Shown here: positions 1-6,831 of the stretch, piece after piece | Numbering within the stretch: position 1 is the first letter of the stretch | How the letters are laid out: the number at the start of each line of letters is the position of its first letter | DNA from: Xanthomonas vesicatoria ATCC 35937 | Lineage (GTDB): Bacteria > Pseudomonadota > Gammaproteobacteria > Xanthomonadales > Xanthomonadaceae | Assembly: GCF_001908725.1 (NCBI RefSeq) | Contig: NZ_CP018725.1 | Location: 372,001 to 436,000, forward strand | DNA: 64,000 nucleotides | Reading direction: 5' to 3' | Position numbers and translations under genes: made by a program | The notes under the pieces: generated by a model | The model's input: the letters and a program-made list of their open reading frames with translations, nothing else | Told to the model about the DNA's origin: nothing | Databases searched by the model: none

Positions 1-179
1 CGCCAGCACGCCAATCGCCGGCCAAAAAAGCAGCAAAGGCCAGTTCGAAGCGCGGCGACAAAACGCCAGCGCGGCAAGCAGCGGCAAAGAAGAACGCCAC
101 GGGCGTGCCCGCTGCCAAAACCGCGAGCGCACGCAAGCGGACCGCCAAGAAAGACCCAAGTGCGGCTCGCGAGAAATAG
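1..179 (+). CDS. C-terminal end of a Lys/Ala-rich basic protein (5' truncated by the window)
   Basis: The frame with codons beginning at base 3 is open from the window edge to a TAG at 177-179. It encodes about 58 residues rich in lysine, alanine and arginine, with runs such as PAKKAAKASSKRG and ARKRTAKK. This composition is typical of flexible nucleic-acid-binding tails, such as histone H1-like proteins or the tails of some Ku and topoisomerase proteins. The body of the protein lies outside the window, so the family cannot be named. The frame, stop and composition are seen directly; DNA binding is inferred. Confidence 0.6.
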   Translation, partial: PARQSPAKKAAKASSKRGDKTPARQAAAKKNATGVPAAKTASARKRTAKKDPSAAREK

Positions 180-415
180 CCATGACGGGCTGATCGATGC
201 GCGGCTTATCAATGTTCGATACGGCTGCGGTCAGTAGGCAAGACCACGCCACAAGCCAATGTGGCCGCCGCCGTGCTCGTCGGTACACCGGGCCCAGCTG
301 ACAGACCGACTCGCAGACCGGTTGGCTAGGCGGACGCGAAGACACCATGCGCGCCTACGCCATCCTCGCCCAGGCGCGCTTGTCTGCCCAAGGTCCGATA
401 CCCCTAGCTCGTGCC

Positions 416-691
416 TCAGCCAACATCGCCCAAGCGACCGCGCTTAATCCGCTGTAGGACATACCCGGTAATGGCCGTCAGCAGAATCAATGCGTTGCTG
501 ACGACAAACACGGCATTGCCGACGAGATAGCTATAGAGGATGAACAGCAGCGATGCGCTGATTTGACCGATGAACAACCAGCGCGACACACCGTGCGCTT
601 CATCGGATGCCCACTGTTTGTAGATCTGGCGGATCAGGGTCGCGATCAGGATGGCACTGGCCATCCAGCCCAAAAGTTCGACTGAGTGCAT
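416..691 (-). CDS. Small three-helix membrane protein, SemiSWEET/PQ-loop-like
   Basis: This 91-residue protein has three predicted hydrophobic helices: residues about 5-20, 38-58 and 60-80. The length and helix count match SemiSWEET (MtN3/saliva) half-transporters, which dimerise in the inner membrane to move sugars. The usual PQ pair after helix 1 is not obvious; the position reads IRQIYKQW. It is transcribed divergently from moeA, and the shared 210-bp gap presumably holds both promoters. The fold assignment rests on size and helix pattern and is moderate. The substrate is unknown. Confidence 0.6.
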   Translation of the reverse strand: MHSVELLGWMASAILIATLIRQIYKQWASDEAHGVSRWLFIGQISASLLFILYSYLVGNAVFVVSNALILLTAITGYVLQRIKRGRLGDVG

Positions 692-902
692 GGGTCACGA
701 TATGAGGTGTGGCACGTCAGTCTGCGTCGGGCTCTGTAGGCAGTGTGTTCGAGCAGGGTCAAGCGATGTCGCGTTGATGCGAAGGGCATGGTTATGCGCC
801 GAGGCCAAGCGGCGTCGCGACGACGCTACGAGCGGCGCTGTACCGGCTCCGCTGCAGGCCGCTATCCTAGTCAGGTCATCATCAGTCGGCATCGCATTAC
901 TC

Positions 903-2159
903 ATGATCAGCTACGCCGAAGCCCTTGCCATCGTGCACCAGCAGGTTACTCCGCTGGCCAGCGAGTGGGTTGATAGCGCCGATGCCGAAGGGCGTGTGCT
1001 TGCACAACCGTTGCAGAGTCCTGCCGAGTTGCCGCCGTTCGATAACAGCGCCATGGATGGGTTCGCCATTGCTACATATGGACTAAGTGCGGTAGCAGGC
1101 AGCGAACATGAGGTAGCGGGCACAATCGCGGCAGGTGCAGATGCGGCGGCAGCGGAAGAGGGTGCTGCGTGGGAGATCATGACCGGTGCTGGCGTACCTG
1201 CGGGTGCCGATGCGGTAGTGCCGATCGAGCAGGTGGATGTCTTGCGTGCGCTGCATCACGCACAGCCCGGCCTTATCCGTCTACGTGCTGATGTGCGCGT
1301 GGGGCAGCATATTCGCCGCCGTGGAGACGACGTGCGTCTGGGTGATGTCGTGATGGATGCCGGTACCGTGCTGCGTGGCGCGCATTTGATGGTACTGGCC
1401 AGTCTGGGATGCGCGCAGGTCCAGGTCGTCCGGCGCCCACGGGTTGCGCTGATCGCGACGGGCCGCGAGTTGGTCAGCGATCCTGCGCAACCGCTGCAAC
1501 CTGGCCAGATCCGCGATGGCACCAGTCGCTACCTGCACAGTCAGTTGCATGCAGCGGGCGCCCATGTTGTGTGGCAAGGGCAGGTGGGCGACGACGATGC
1601 AGCCTTCGATACCGCACTCGCACAGGCGCGCAATGCCGGCGCCGACGTGATCTTGAGTACCGGTGCGGTGTCGCGCGGTCGCTATGACTTCGTGCCCGAC
1701 GCATTGGCGCGGCATGCGGCGCGCCTGCTGTTTCACAAGGTTGCCGTACGCCCGGGCAAGCCGGTGCTACTGGCCCGGTTTAGCGACGGCGTGTTGTATG
1801 TCGGCTTGCCGGGCAATCCCATGGCCAGCGCCGCCGGGCTGCGTTTTTTTGTCGAACCTGCCTTGCGCCGATTCTTAGGCATGCCGGCCGAGTGCGGCCT
1901 GCGCGTCGCCCTTGAGACACCGATGCAGGCGCGACCGATCTGGCGCCAGCATCTACGCGCACAGTTGTCCTGCAGAGCACTAGGCGCGCTGCGCGTGCAG
2001 ATGCTGCCGCAACAGGAGTCGTTTCGCCTGGCGCCCTTACTGCAGGCCAATGTCTGGGCGGTGCTGGAGCCGCAGGACGAGGCCGCGGCGCCGAGCATGA
2101 CGGCAGAGGTGTTCGGGTTGGGCCATCTGCATCCGGCAGCGCCGGTAGTGATTGCATGA
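903..2159 (+). CDS. moeA: Molybdopterin molybdenumtransferase MoeA
   Basis: MoeA inserts molybdate into adenylylated molybdopterin in the cytoplasm, completing the molybdenum cofactor needed by the nitrate reductase encoded downstream. The 418-residue length is normal for the family. The N-terminus has the family's PPFDNSAMDGFAI motif. The central MoCF-binding domain shows VALIATGREL, a STGAVSRGRYDFV segment (usually GGVSxGxxD) and KPGKPVLLARF-like and VGLPGNP motifs. The ATG at 903 starts the conserved MISYAEAL sequence; the frame stays open further upstream but has no similarity there. It is followed by mobA, consistent with a cofactor operon. One oddity is STGAVSRG where many homologues have TGGVSxG. 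Confidence 0.95.
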   Translation: MISYAEALAIVHQQVTPLASEWVDSADAEGRVLAQPLQSPAELPPFDNSAMDGFAIATYGLSAVAGSEHEVAGTIAAGADAAAAEEGAAWEIMTGAGVPAGADAVVPIEQVDVLRALHHAQPGLIRLRADVRVGQHIRRRGDDVRLGDVVMDAGTVLRGAHLMVLASLGCAQVQVVRRPRVALIATGRELVSDPAQPLQPGQIRDGTSRYLHSQLHAAGAHVVWQGQVGDDDAAFDTALAQARNAGADVILSTGAVSRGRYDFVPDALARHAARLLFHKVAVRPGKPVLLARFSDGVLYVGLPGNPMASAAGLRFFVEPALRRFLGMPAECGLRVALETPMQARPIWRQHLRAQLSCRALGALRVQMLPQQESFRLAPLLQANVWAVLEPQDEAAAPSMTAEVFGLGHLHPAAPVVIA

Positions 2160-2193
2160 GCCGCTACCCGCGCTACACAAGCGTGTTCACTAC

Positions 2194-2763
2194 ATGAGCG
2201 CTCCCTCTGCATGGACCGGCGTGGTGCTGGCCGGTGGCCGCTCGTCGCGGATGGGGCAGGACAAAGCCATGCTTCACTGGCGCGGGCGTCCATTGTTAGT
2301 GCAGATGCAGGCGGTGCTGCGCGACGCGGGCGCGCAGGATGTGCTTATCAGTGGCATTCGTCCAGGGTATGAGGGCATTGCCGACCTGCAGCCGGATCTG
2401 GGACCGTTGGGCGGGTTGGTCAGCGTGCTCGATCAGGTCGCCGATATGACCACGCTGGTGGTGGTGCCGGTGGACATGCCGCTGTTGACCACGCAGTTGA
2501 TCGCACGGTTGCTGGCGCCCGCACAGCAGCGTTGTGTCGCGTTTGACGAGCAGATGCTGCCGATGCGCCTATGCATCGACGCGACCGTGCGTGAGGCGTT
2601 ATCGACGTTGATGGCGGGTGAGGCATCGTCACGCTCGCTGCGCGCCTTGCAGCGTTCACTGCATTGCCATCGCGTGGCTGTGACCGACAGCGAACGCACC
2701 GCGTTCGTCAATTGCAATACGCCCGAGCAGTGGAGCCAGCTCATCCATGAAAATCCAGATTGA
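2194..2763 (+). CDS. mobA: Molybdenum cofactor guanylyltransferase MobA
   Basis: MobA transfers GMP from GTP to molybdopterin to give the bis-MGD cofactor used by NasC-type nitrate reductases. The protein has the nucleotidyltransferase signature GVVLAGGRSSRMGQDKA near the N-terminus, followed by the DLGPLGGL and PVDMPLL motifs that bind GTP and Mg2+. Its length of 189 residues is typical. The ATG at 2194 puts the LAGG loop close to the N-terminus, as in the family. A TTG at 2152 would overlap moeA and is the alternative start. It follows moeA by 34 bases and overlaps the next gene by 17 bases, so these three are probably one transcript. Confidence 0.93.
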   Translation: MSAPSAWTGVVLAGGRSSRMGQDKAMLHWRGRPLLVQMQAVLRDAGAQDVLISGIRPGYEGIADLQPDLGPLGGLVSVLDQVADMTTLVVVPVDMPLLTTQLIARLLAPAQQRCVAFDEQMLPMRLCIDATVREALSTLMAGEASSRSLRALQRSLHCHRVAVTDSERTAFVNCNTPEQWSQLIHENPD

Positions 2764-3109
2764 AGGCCAGCACCTGCGGTTCCGTATCGACGAAGCTGAA
2801 CTCGCCATCTTGCTCGCGGGGCGCAGCGTCGACAACCTCAGTCGCCTGCCAAGCGGGCAGGGCGCCCGCCTGGTGCGGCATAGCGTGAGCCTGACCGGTG
2901 GACATGCCGCCTGCAATTGCGCCACCGATCACTGGCAATTGCTGGTGCCGCGCGACGCGCTGGAAGAGCACGCACGCCAATTGCCTAGTCGCGAAGGATT
3001 GAGTTTCAACTTCGATGCGGGCGCCGGGCATGCAGAGCCCATGGCGCTGCGCGTGACCTTCGATATCGATGTGCGCGATAGTGCGCGCAAGCGGCTTCCG
3101 AAACAGTGA
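2747..3109 (+). CDS. Uncharacterised small protein in the molybdenum-cofactor operon
   Basis: This 120-residue protein starts inside the end of mobA, which indicates translational coupling. It has no signal peptide or membrane helix. It appears to be a compact beta-rich protein beginning MKIQIEGQHLRFRIDEAEL. Two cysteines lie close together in ACNCATDHW and could bind a metal. I do not recognise a characterised family; similar proteins are, to my recollection, labelled only with a DUF number. Its position suggests a role in cofactor delivery or nitrate assimilation, but this is only contextual. Confidence 0.75.
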   Translation: MKIQIEGQHLRFRIDEAELAILLAGRSVDNLSRLPSGQGARLVRHSVSLTGGHAACNCATDHWQLLVPRDALEEHARQLPSREGLSFNFDAGAGHAEPMALRVTFDIDVRDSARKRLPKQ

Positions 3110-3131
3110 GTTGACCGTTTGAGTAGGCCTG

Positions 3132-3164
3132 CGCTGCGTTCGTCCGGTTGGCGGACACGCAGCG
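3132..3164. terminator. Hairpin between convergent genes, possible terminator
   Basis: Bases 3132-3138 pair perfectly with 3158-3164, and 3142-3146 pair with 3152-3156 around a 5-base loop. It lies in the 143-bp gap between the small plus-strand gene and the convergent cysG-like gene. There is no T tract on either side, so it would be a weak or Rho-assisted terminator at best. Confidence 0.3.
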
Positions 3165-3252
3165 AAGTCATCAGTGGCAATAGTGCGCACGCAATAGCTG
3201 TTGCCCGCGGTTGCCCAGCGCGAGGGCGCCGAGCGTCGATGGCGCTAACTGC

Positions 3253-4257
3253 TCAGCCTGTGGCTTGCTTACAGCGCTCGGTGCAAATCCCCGGTATGCG
3301 CTCGCAGGCAAGTCCGCGTGCCTGCAGTGCGGCTTCGATCGAGGCCGCTGCGACTGCGCAGTAGCCGGTGCCGCTGCGCAGCGCGACCACATGCAGGCCT
3401 TCGCCTGCCAGTTCCAGCAGCAGCGCATGGTGTGCCTGCGGCTCGGGCGGCAGTGCGCGCCGTGAAGCATCGCGGCGTGCCAGCTCGAGGATCGTGTCCG
3501 GCACGTCTGCGCCAACAAGCAGCACATCGGCCAGATTCATCGCACGCAACGCTTTCAATGTCAGCAGTCCAGGGTCGCCGGGGCCGGTGCCGACCAATTG
3601 CACGCTGCCACGCGCCGGAACGGTGCCGGCGTCGTCCAATGCCGCGTTGAAGGCGGCTTCGGCCGCGACATCGTCGCCGGCTTGCAGCAGCAACGGCACT
3701 TGCCCATCGATCACGCGATCGAACCAACGCCTGCGCCGGTTCATATCGGGGAACTGGTTGCGGATTCGTTCGCGGTGGCGCGCGAACAAACCAGCGAAGC
3801 GACCTACCGATACGTCCAGCTCGCGCTCGAGCCGCTCGCGCAGGCGGCGCGCCAGCATCGGCGCCGCACCGGCCGATGAAATGGCAACGACCAGCGGATC
3901 GCGGTCTACGATCGCGGGCACCTGGTATGTGGACAGCTCGGCATCGTCCACCACGTTGACCAGCCGCTGGCGCGCACCCGCGGCAGCAGCAACGCGCTGG
4001 TTCAAGTCGGTGTCGTCGGTGGCTGCGACCACCAGCCAGACCGTGTCGATCCATGACGGGTCGAACTGCCCGACCAGCTGCTCGAAGCGGCCGGCGCGCA
4101 TCAGTTCCGCAAGCTCGGGCGAGAGCGCGTGCGCATACAGGCGGATCTGCGCGCCCGCCTTGAGCAGCGCGAGCACCTTGCGCGTGGCGACCTCGCCACC
4201 GCCAATCACCAGCACAGCGCGTCCCTGCAGGTTTGCGAACAACGGGAACAATGGCAT
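3253..4257 (-). CDS. cysG: Precorrin-2 dehydrogenase/sirohydrochlorin ferrochelatase with a degenerate C-terminal methyltransferase-like domain
   Basis: The N-terminal 210 residues match the CysG-B/Met8 enzyme, which oxidises precorrin-2 with NAD+ and inserts iron to make siroheme for nitrite and sulfite reductases. Visible motifs are VLVIGGGEVATRKV (NAD binding), the AATDD catalytic region and AIVDRDPLVVAISSAG. Residues about 222-334 begin like a uroporphyrinogen-III methyltransferase (VQLVGTGPGDPGLLTLKA) but are only about half length. The SAM/substrate motif that should read KGGDPF reads ALRSGTGYC. The tail is therefore probably not catalytic. The intact methyltransferase is encoded at 13718. 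The start at 4257 gives MPLFPLFANLQGR, the normal family N-terminus. The gene is divergent from nasT. Confidence 0.88.
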   Translation of the reverse strand: MPLFPLFANLQGRAVLVIGGGEVATRKVLALLKAGAQIRLYAHALSPELAELMRAGRFEQLVGQFDPSWIDTVWLVVAATDDTDLNQRVAAAAGARQRLVNVVDDAELSTYQVPAIVDRDPLVVAISSAGAAPMLARRLRERLERELDVSVGRFAGLFARHRERIRNQFPDMNRRRRWFDRVIDGQVPLLLQAGDDVAAEAAFNAALDDAGTVPARGSVQLVGTGPGDPGLLTLKALRAMNLADVLLVGADVPDTILELARRDASRRALPPEPQAHHALLLELAGEGLHVVALRSGTGYCAVAAASIEAALQARGLACERIPGICTERCKQATG

Positions 4258-4340
4258 CAGGCCTACTCCGAAAGATGACTCGCACCGACGGCATGTTGCA
4301 TGGCACCATCGGGCCACGTCCACACGCCTCGCAGCCGCCA

Positions 4341-4913
4341 ATGCGTGTTTTGCTGGTCAACGATACCGAAAAGCCCATTGGCGAACTGCGCCAGGCGCTG
4401 ACGCGCGCCGGCTACACGGTGCTCGACGATGTGGCATCGGTCGGCGCGTTGCTGCATGCGGTGCAGAGCCAGCAGCCGGATGTCGTGGTGATCGACGTGG
4501 ACTCGCCCTCGCGCGATACGCTGGAGCAGTTGTCGATGCTGCACGCCCATGCACCGCGCCCGGTGGTGATGTTCTCCGGCGATGGCGACGACGCCTTGAT
4601 CCACGCTGCAGTGGGTGCAGGCGTCACCGCGTACGTGGTGGATGGGCTATCACCGGCGCGATTGGCGCCAATCGTGCAGGTGGCGCTGGCCCGGTTTGCG
4701 CACGAGAGCAGCATGCGCAAACGCCTGGACGATGTGCAGCAGGCCTTGCACGACCGCAAGCAGATCGACCGTGCCAAGGGTCTGCTGATGGAAAAACGTG
4801 GCCTTAGCGAGGCCGATGCTTACGCCGCGCTGCGTCAGCAGGCGATGAAGCAGGGTGTCAAGCTGGCCGAAGTGGCGCGACGCATCGTGGCCATGGCCGA
4901 GTTGTTGGGATGA
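4341..4913 (+). CDS. nasT: NasT, ANTAR-domain response regulator/antiterminator
   Basis: This 190-residue protein has a receiver-like N-terminal domain with VVVIDVDSPS where the phospho-acceptor segment lies. Its C-terminal ANTAR domain contains RAKGLLMEKRGLSEADAYAALRQQAM, with the typical alternating Ala and aromatic residues. Known NasT proteins bind paired hexaloop RNA hairpins and prevent termination in nitrate-assimilation leaders when nitrate releases them from NasS. The matching RNA target lies upstream of nasA at 6688-6749. nasS starts five bases after this stop codon, so the two are co-translated. The ATG at 4341 places the receiver domain at the N-terminus; an upstream ATG in frame would add an unconserved extension. 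Confidence 0.92.
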   Translation: MRVLLVNDTEKPIGELRQALTRAGYTVLDDVASVGALLHAVQSQQPDVVVIDVDSPSRDTLEQLSMLHAHAPRPVVMFSGDGDDALIHAAVGAGVTAYVVDGLSPARLAPIVQVALARFAHESSMRKRLDDVQQALHDRKQIDRAKGLLMEKRGLSEADAYAALRQQAMKQGVKLAEVARRIVAMAELLG

Positions 4914-4917
4914 ACAC

Positions 4918-6003
4918 ATGAGCCAAGCCAACCTCCCCGTACTGCGCGTGGCCTACATGCCGCTGATCGACTGCGCCCCGTTGATCGCCGCGCAGCGGCT
5001 GGGCCTGGATCGCGCGCATGGCGTGCAACTTGACCTGCAACGGCAGGCCTCCTGGGCCGGCGTGCGCGATCGTCTGCTGGCGGGCGAGGTGGACGCGGCG
5101 CATACGCTCGCGAGCCTGGTGTATGCCATCGAGTTGGGCATTGCCGGGCCGCAATGCGCAATGGCGTTGCTGATGACGCTCAACCATAACGGCCAGGCGA
5201 TCACCATGGCTCCTGGGTTGGCGCAAGCGCTTGTGGATGGTCGGCGCCTGCCCCAAGTCCTGGAGGGGCTGGGGCGACGTGCTGTCTTCGCACAAACCTT
5301 TCCCACCGGCACGCATGCGTTGTGGCTGTATTACTGGCTAGCCGCGGGTGGCGTAGACCCGATGCGCGATGTCGATGTGCTCAGCATTCCACCGCCGCAG
5401 ATGCCCGAGGCACTGGCCAGCGGACTGATCGACGGCTACTGCTCCGGCGAACCTTGGGCGGCCGTGGCACAAGTCCAGGGCAGCGGGGCACGGGTGATCC
5501 GCAGTGGTCAGTTGTGGCCCGGTCATCCGGAAAAGGTGCTGGCCTGCCGGCGCGAATTTGCCGCCTTGCAGCCGGAGCTGGCCGAGCAACTGACGGCCTG
5601 CGTGCTGGAAGCATGTCGCTGGCTGGATGCCGCCGCGGACAACCGCGCGCAATGCGCACAGTGGCTGGCGGAGCCTCAACATATCGGCGTGTCGGCCTCG
5701 CATCTGGCAACGTGTCTGGATGCCGATGCCGATGCCGATGCCGCTGGTCAGGCAAATGATGCGACTTCGCTTGCGTTCCATCGCCACGGCATGGTGAACA
5801 TGCCGTGGCTATCGGATGGCGAGTGGTTCCTGAGCCAGTTCCAGCGCTGGGGATGGCACGATATCCAGGACAACGATATTGCGCGGCTGCGCGATATCCA
5901 TCGCTTGGACAACTATCGCAGCGCTGCGGCACGCGTGAATATCGCAGTGCCGGATAGCGATCATCGGCGCAATCTGTTGTTCGATGCACCTGGAAGCGAC
6001 TGA
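4918..6003 (+). CDS. nasS: NasS, cytoplasmic nitrate/nitrite sensor of the NrtA/CmpA family
   Basis: This 361-residue protein resembles the periplasmic nitrate-binding proteins NrtA and CmpA. Recognisable segments are LRVAYMPLIDCAPLIAAQRLGL and VDVLSIPPPQMPEAL followed by GYCSGEPW. It has no signal peptide: the N-terminus MSQANLPVLRVAYMP is polar and runs straight into the first strand. This is the hallmark of NasS, which holds NasT inactive in the cytoplasm until it binds nitrate or nitrite. The gene order nasT-nasS and the five-base spacing support the pairing. No ABC permease or ATPase genes accompany it, which argues against a transport role. Near residue 280 is a short Asp-Ala run (DADADADA) encoded by imperfect GATGCC repeats. 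Confidence 0.9.
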   Translation: MSQANLPVLRVAYMPLIDCAPLIAAQRLGLDRAHGVQLDLQRQASWAGVRDRLLAGEVDAAHTLASLVYAIELGIAGPQCAMALLMTLNHNGQAITMAPGLAQALVDGRRLPQVLEGLGRRAVFAQTFPTGTHALWLYYWLAAGGVDPMRDVDVLSIPPPQMPEALASGLIDGYCSGEPWAAVAQVQGSGARVIRSGQLWPGHPEKVLACRREFAALQPELAEQLTACVLEACRWLDAAADNRAQCAQWLAEPQHIGVSASHLATCLDADADADAAGQANDATSLAFHRHGMVNMPWLSDGEWFLSQFQRWGWHDIQDNDIARLRDIHRLDNYRSAAARVNIAVPDSDHRRNLLFDAPGSD

Positions 6004-6044
6004 CACGGTCTGCTTGCTTGGTTCTTGTCCACCTACCGTCGCAG

Positions 6045-6241
6045 GACATGCAGTGAATCCGTCCCTGGAGGCTCTTACGCGGCATCCCTGCCGCATAAGG
6101 TCCCACGATGGTGGGTGGGCAAGGACCAGTGAAGAGGGGACCGACCAACGTTCGGGTACGGTGTCTTTACCGCGTGCGCGTCCCTGTGGCGGCATGGATG
6201 CCGCCACGGAGCGGCGTCGATGGATGGATTGACAGCGTGTC
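6045..6241. repeat. 197-bp MITE-like or REP-like element with imperfect terminal inverted repeats
   Basis: Bases 6045-6064 and the reverse complement of 6222-6241 match at 16 of 20 positions. Inside are two smaller perfect hairpins: GCGGCA/TGCCGC near 6075-6090 and GTGGCGGCAT/ATGCCGCCAC near 6186-6207. No coding potential is evident. From memory, similar 'GTGAATCC ... GGAGGCTC' sequences recur in Xanthomonas intergenic regions; this is not verified here. It sits between nasS and the nasA promoter region, about 270 bp upstream of the NtrC-like site. Confidence 0.65.
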
Positions 6242-6514
6242 CCGCGAGCGGCAATGGCACCGTACCCTAGACGCGCCAGCGTCTGCCTGCATCCATAACG
6301 ACGCGACGGCTCGACACATCGTCTGCCTGGCTATGGTTGGAAACCGAGGCTGCGCCCGCCTGTATTGTTAACGACCCTACGAACCCACATACGGCCTGCT
6401 ACCTAGAGTCGGACAGTGCCGATGCATCTGTGACAGAGCTGCAGTCCATAGCTTCGCTGCGGTGTTTGAGATGCGTGCGACATGTGGATCTGGCATGGGC
6501 CCCAAATGATCGGC

Positions 6515-6529
6515 GCACGCTATTGGTGC
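6515..6529. promoter_or_regulatory. NtrC-like enhancer site upstream of nasA
   Basis: The sequence GCAC-N5-TGGTGC matches the palindromic NtrC consensus GCAC-N5-TGGTGC. It lies about 145 bp upstream of the sigma-54 promoter, a normal enhancer distance. An A/T-rich tract at 6609-6630 lies between them and could assist DNA bending. Nitrogen control of the nas operon by NtrC is established in other bacteria; here it is inferred from the motif. Confidence 0.6.
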
Positions 6530-6659
6530 ATGGCCGCACGAAGCAGGGGAGTGGCAAGCCTCATCTGCCACGCTGGTAGCCGCAAGACATCTTTTGAAGT
6601 GCGCTGAAAGATTTTATTTTTCAATGATTTGCAGCAACGTGACGCTCGGATGAAGGACT

Positions 6660-6674
6660 TGGCACGCTGATTGC
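6660..6674 (+). promoter_or_regulatory. Sigma-54 (-24/-12) promoter of nasA
   Basis: TGGCACG-CTGA-TTGC matches the RpoN consensus TGGCACG-N4-TTGC at every defined base. The GG and GC dinucleotides have the required spacing. Transcription would be expected about 12 bases past the GC, near 6686, so the leader RNA would begin at the base of the first hexaloop hairpin at 6688. No comparable sigma-70 promoter was seen here. Confidence 0.85.
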
Positions 6675-6687
6675 GTAGCACTCACTC

Positions 6688-6749
6688 GCGGGCGCAACGG
6701 CGTGCCTGCAACAACACGTACACGGTGCAGCGGTTCAACGGCGATCCGC
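6688..6749 (+). ncRNA. NasT (ANTAR) target: tandem hexaloop leader RNA of nasA
   Basis: Stem-loop 1 (6688-6709) has an 8-bp stem with two G-U pairs and the loop AACGGC. Stem-loop 2 (6730-6749) has a 7-bp stem with one U-U mismatch and the same loop, AACGGC. They are separated by 20 bases. ANTAR proteins are known to recognise two hexaloops with A at loop position 1 and G at position 4; both loops comply. An intrinsic terminator follows 14 bases later. The octamer CAACGGCG occurs in both loops and again in the 5' strand of the terminator, so mutually exclusive pairing is possible. Confidence 0.85.
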
Positions 6750-6763
6750 ACGCATCCAGGACA

Positions 6764-6806
6764 ACGGCGTCCTTCCGGTTTACCGGAGGGGCGCCGTTTT
6801 TTTTTT
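6764..6806 (+). terminator. Intrinsic terminator/attenuator in the nasA leader
   Basis: Bases 6764-6778 pair along 15 positions (including two G-U pairs) with 6783-6797 around a TTTA loop, followed by a run of T through 6806. It lies only 26 bases before the nasA start codon, with no gene between the sigma-54 promoter and the hairpin. It therefore acts as an attenuator, not as a gene-end terminator. NasT bound to the upstream hexaloops would allow read-through. Confidence 0.93.
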
Positions 6807-6831
6807 GACCATCGCATTCGAAGAGGTCTCT

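Noticed and set aside
4918..6003. NasS gene considered as an ABC nitrate-binding protein NrtA
   Set aside because: It lacks a signal peptide, no permease or ATPase is adjacent, and it is coupled to nasT.
6764..6806. Hairpin before nasA read as the end of the nasS transcript
   Set aside because: A sigma-54 promoter lies between nasS and the hairpin, so it belongs to the nasA leader.
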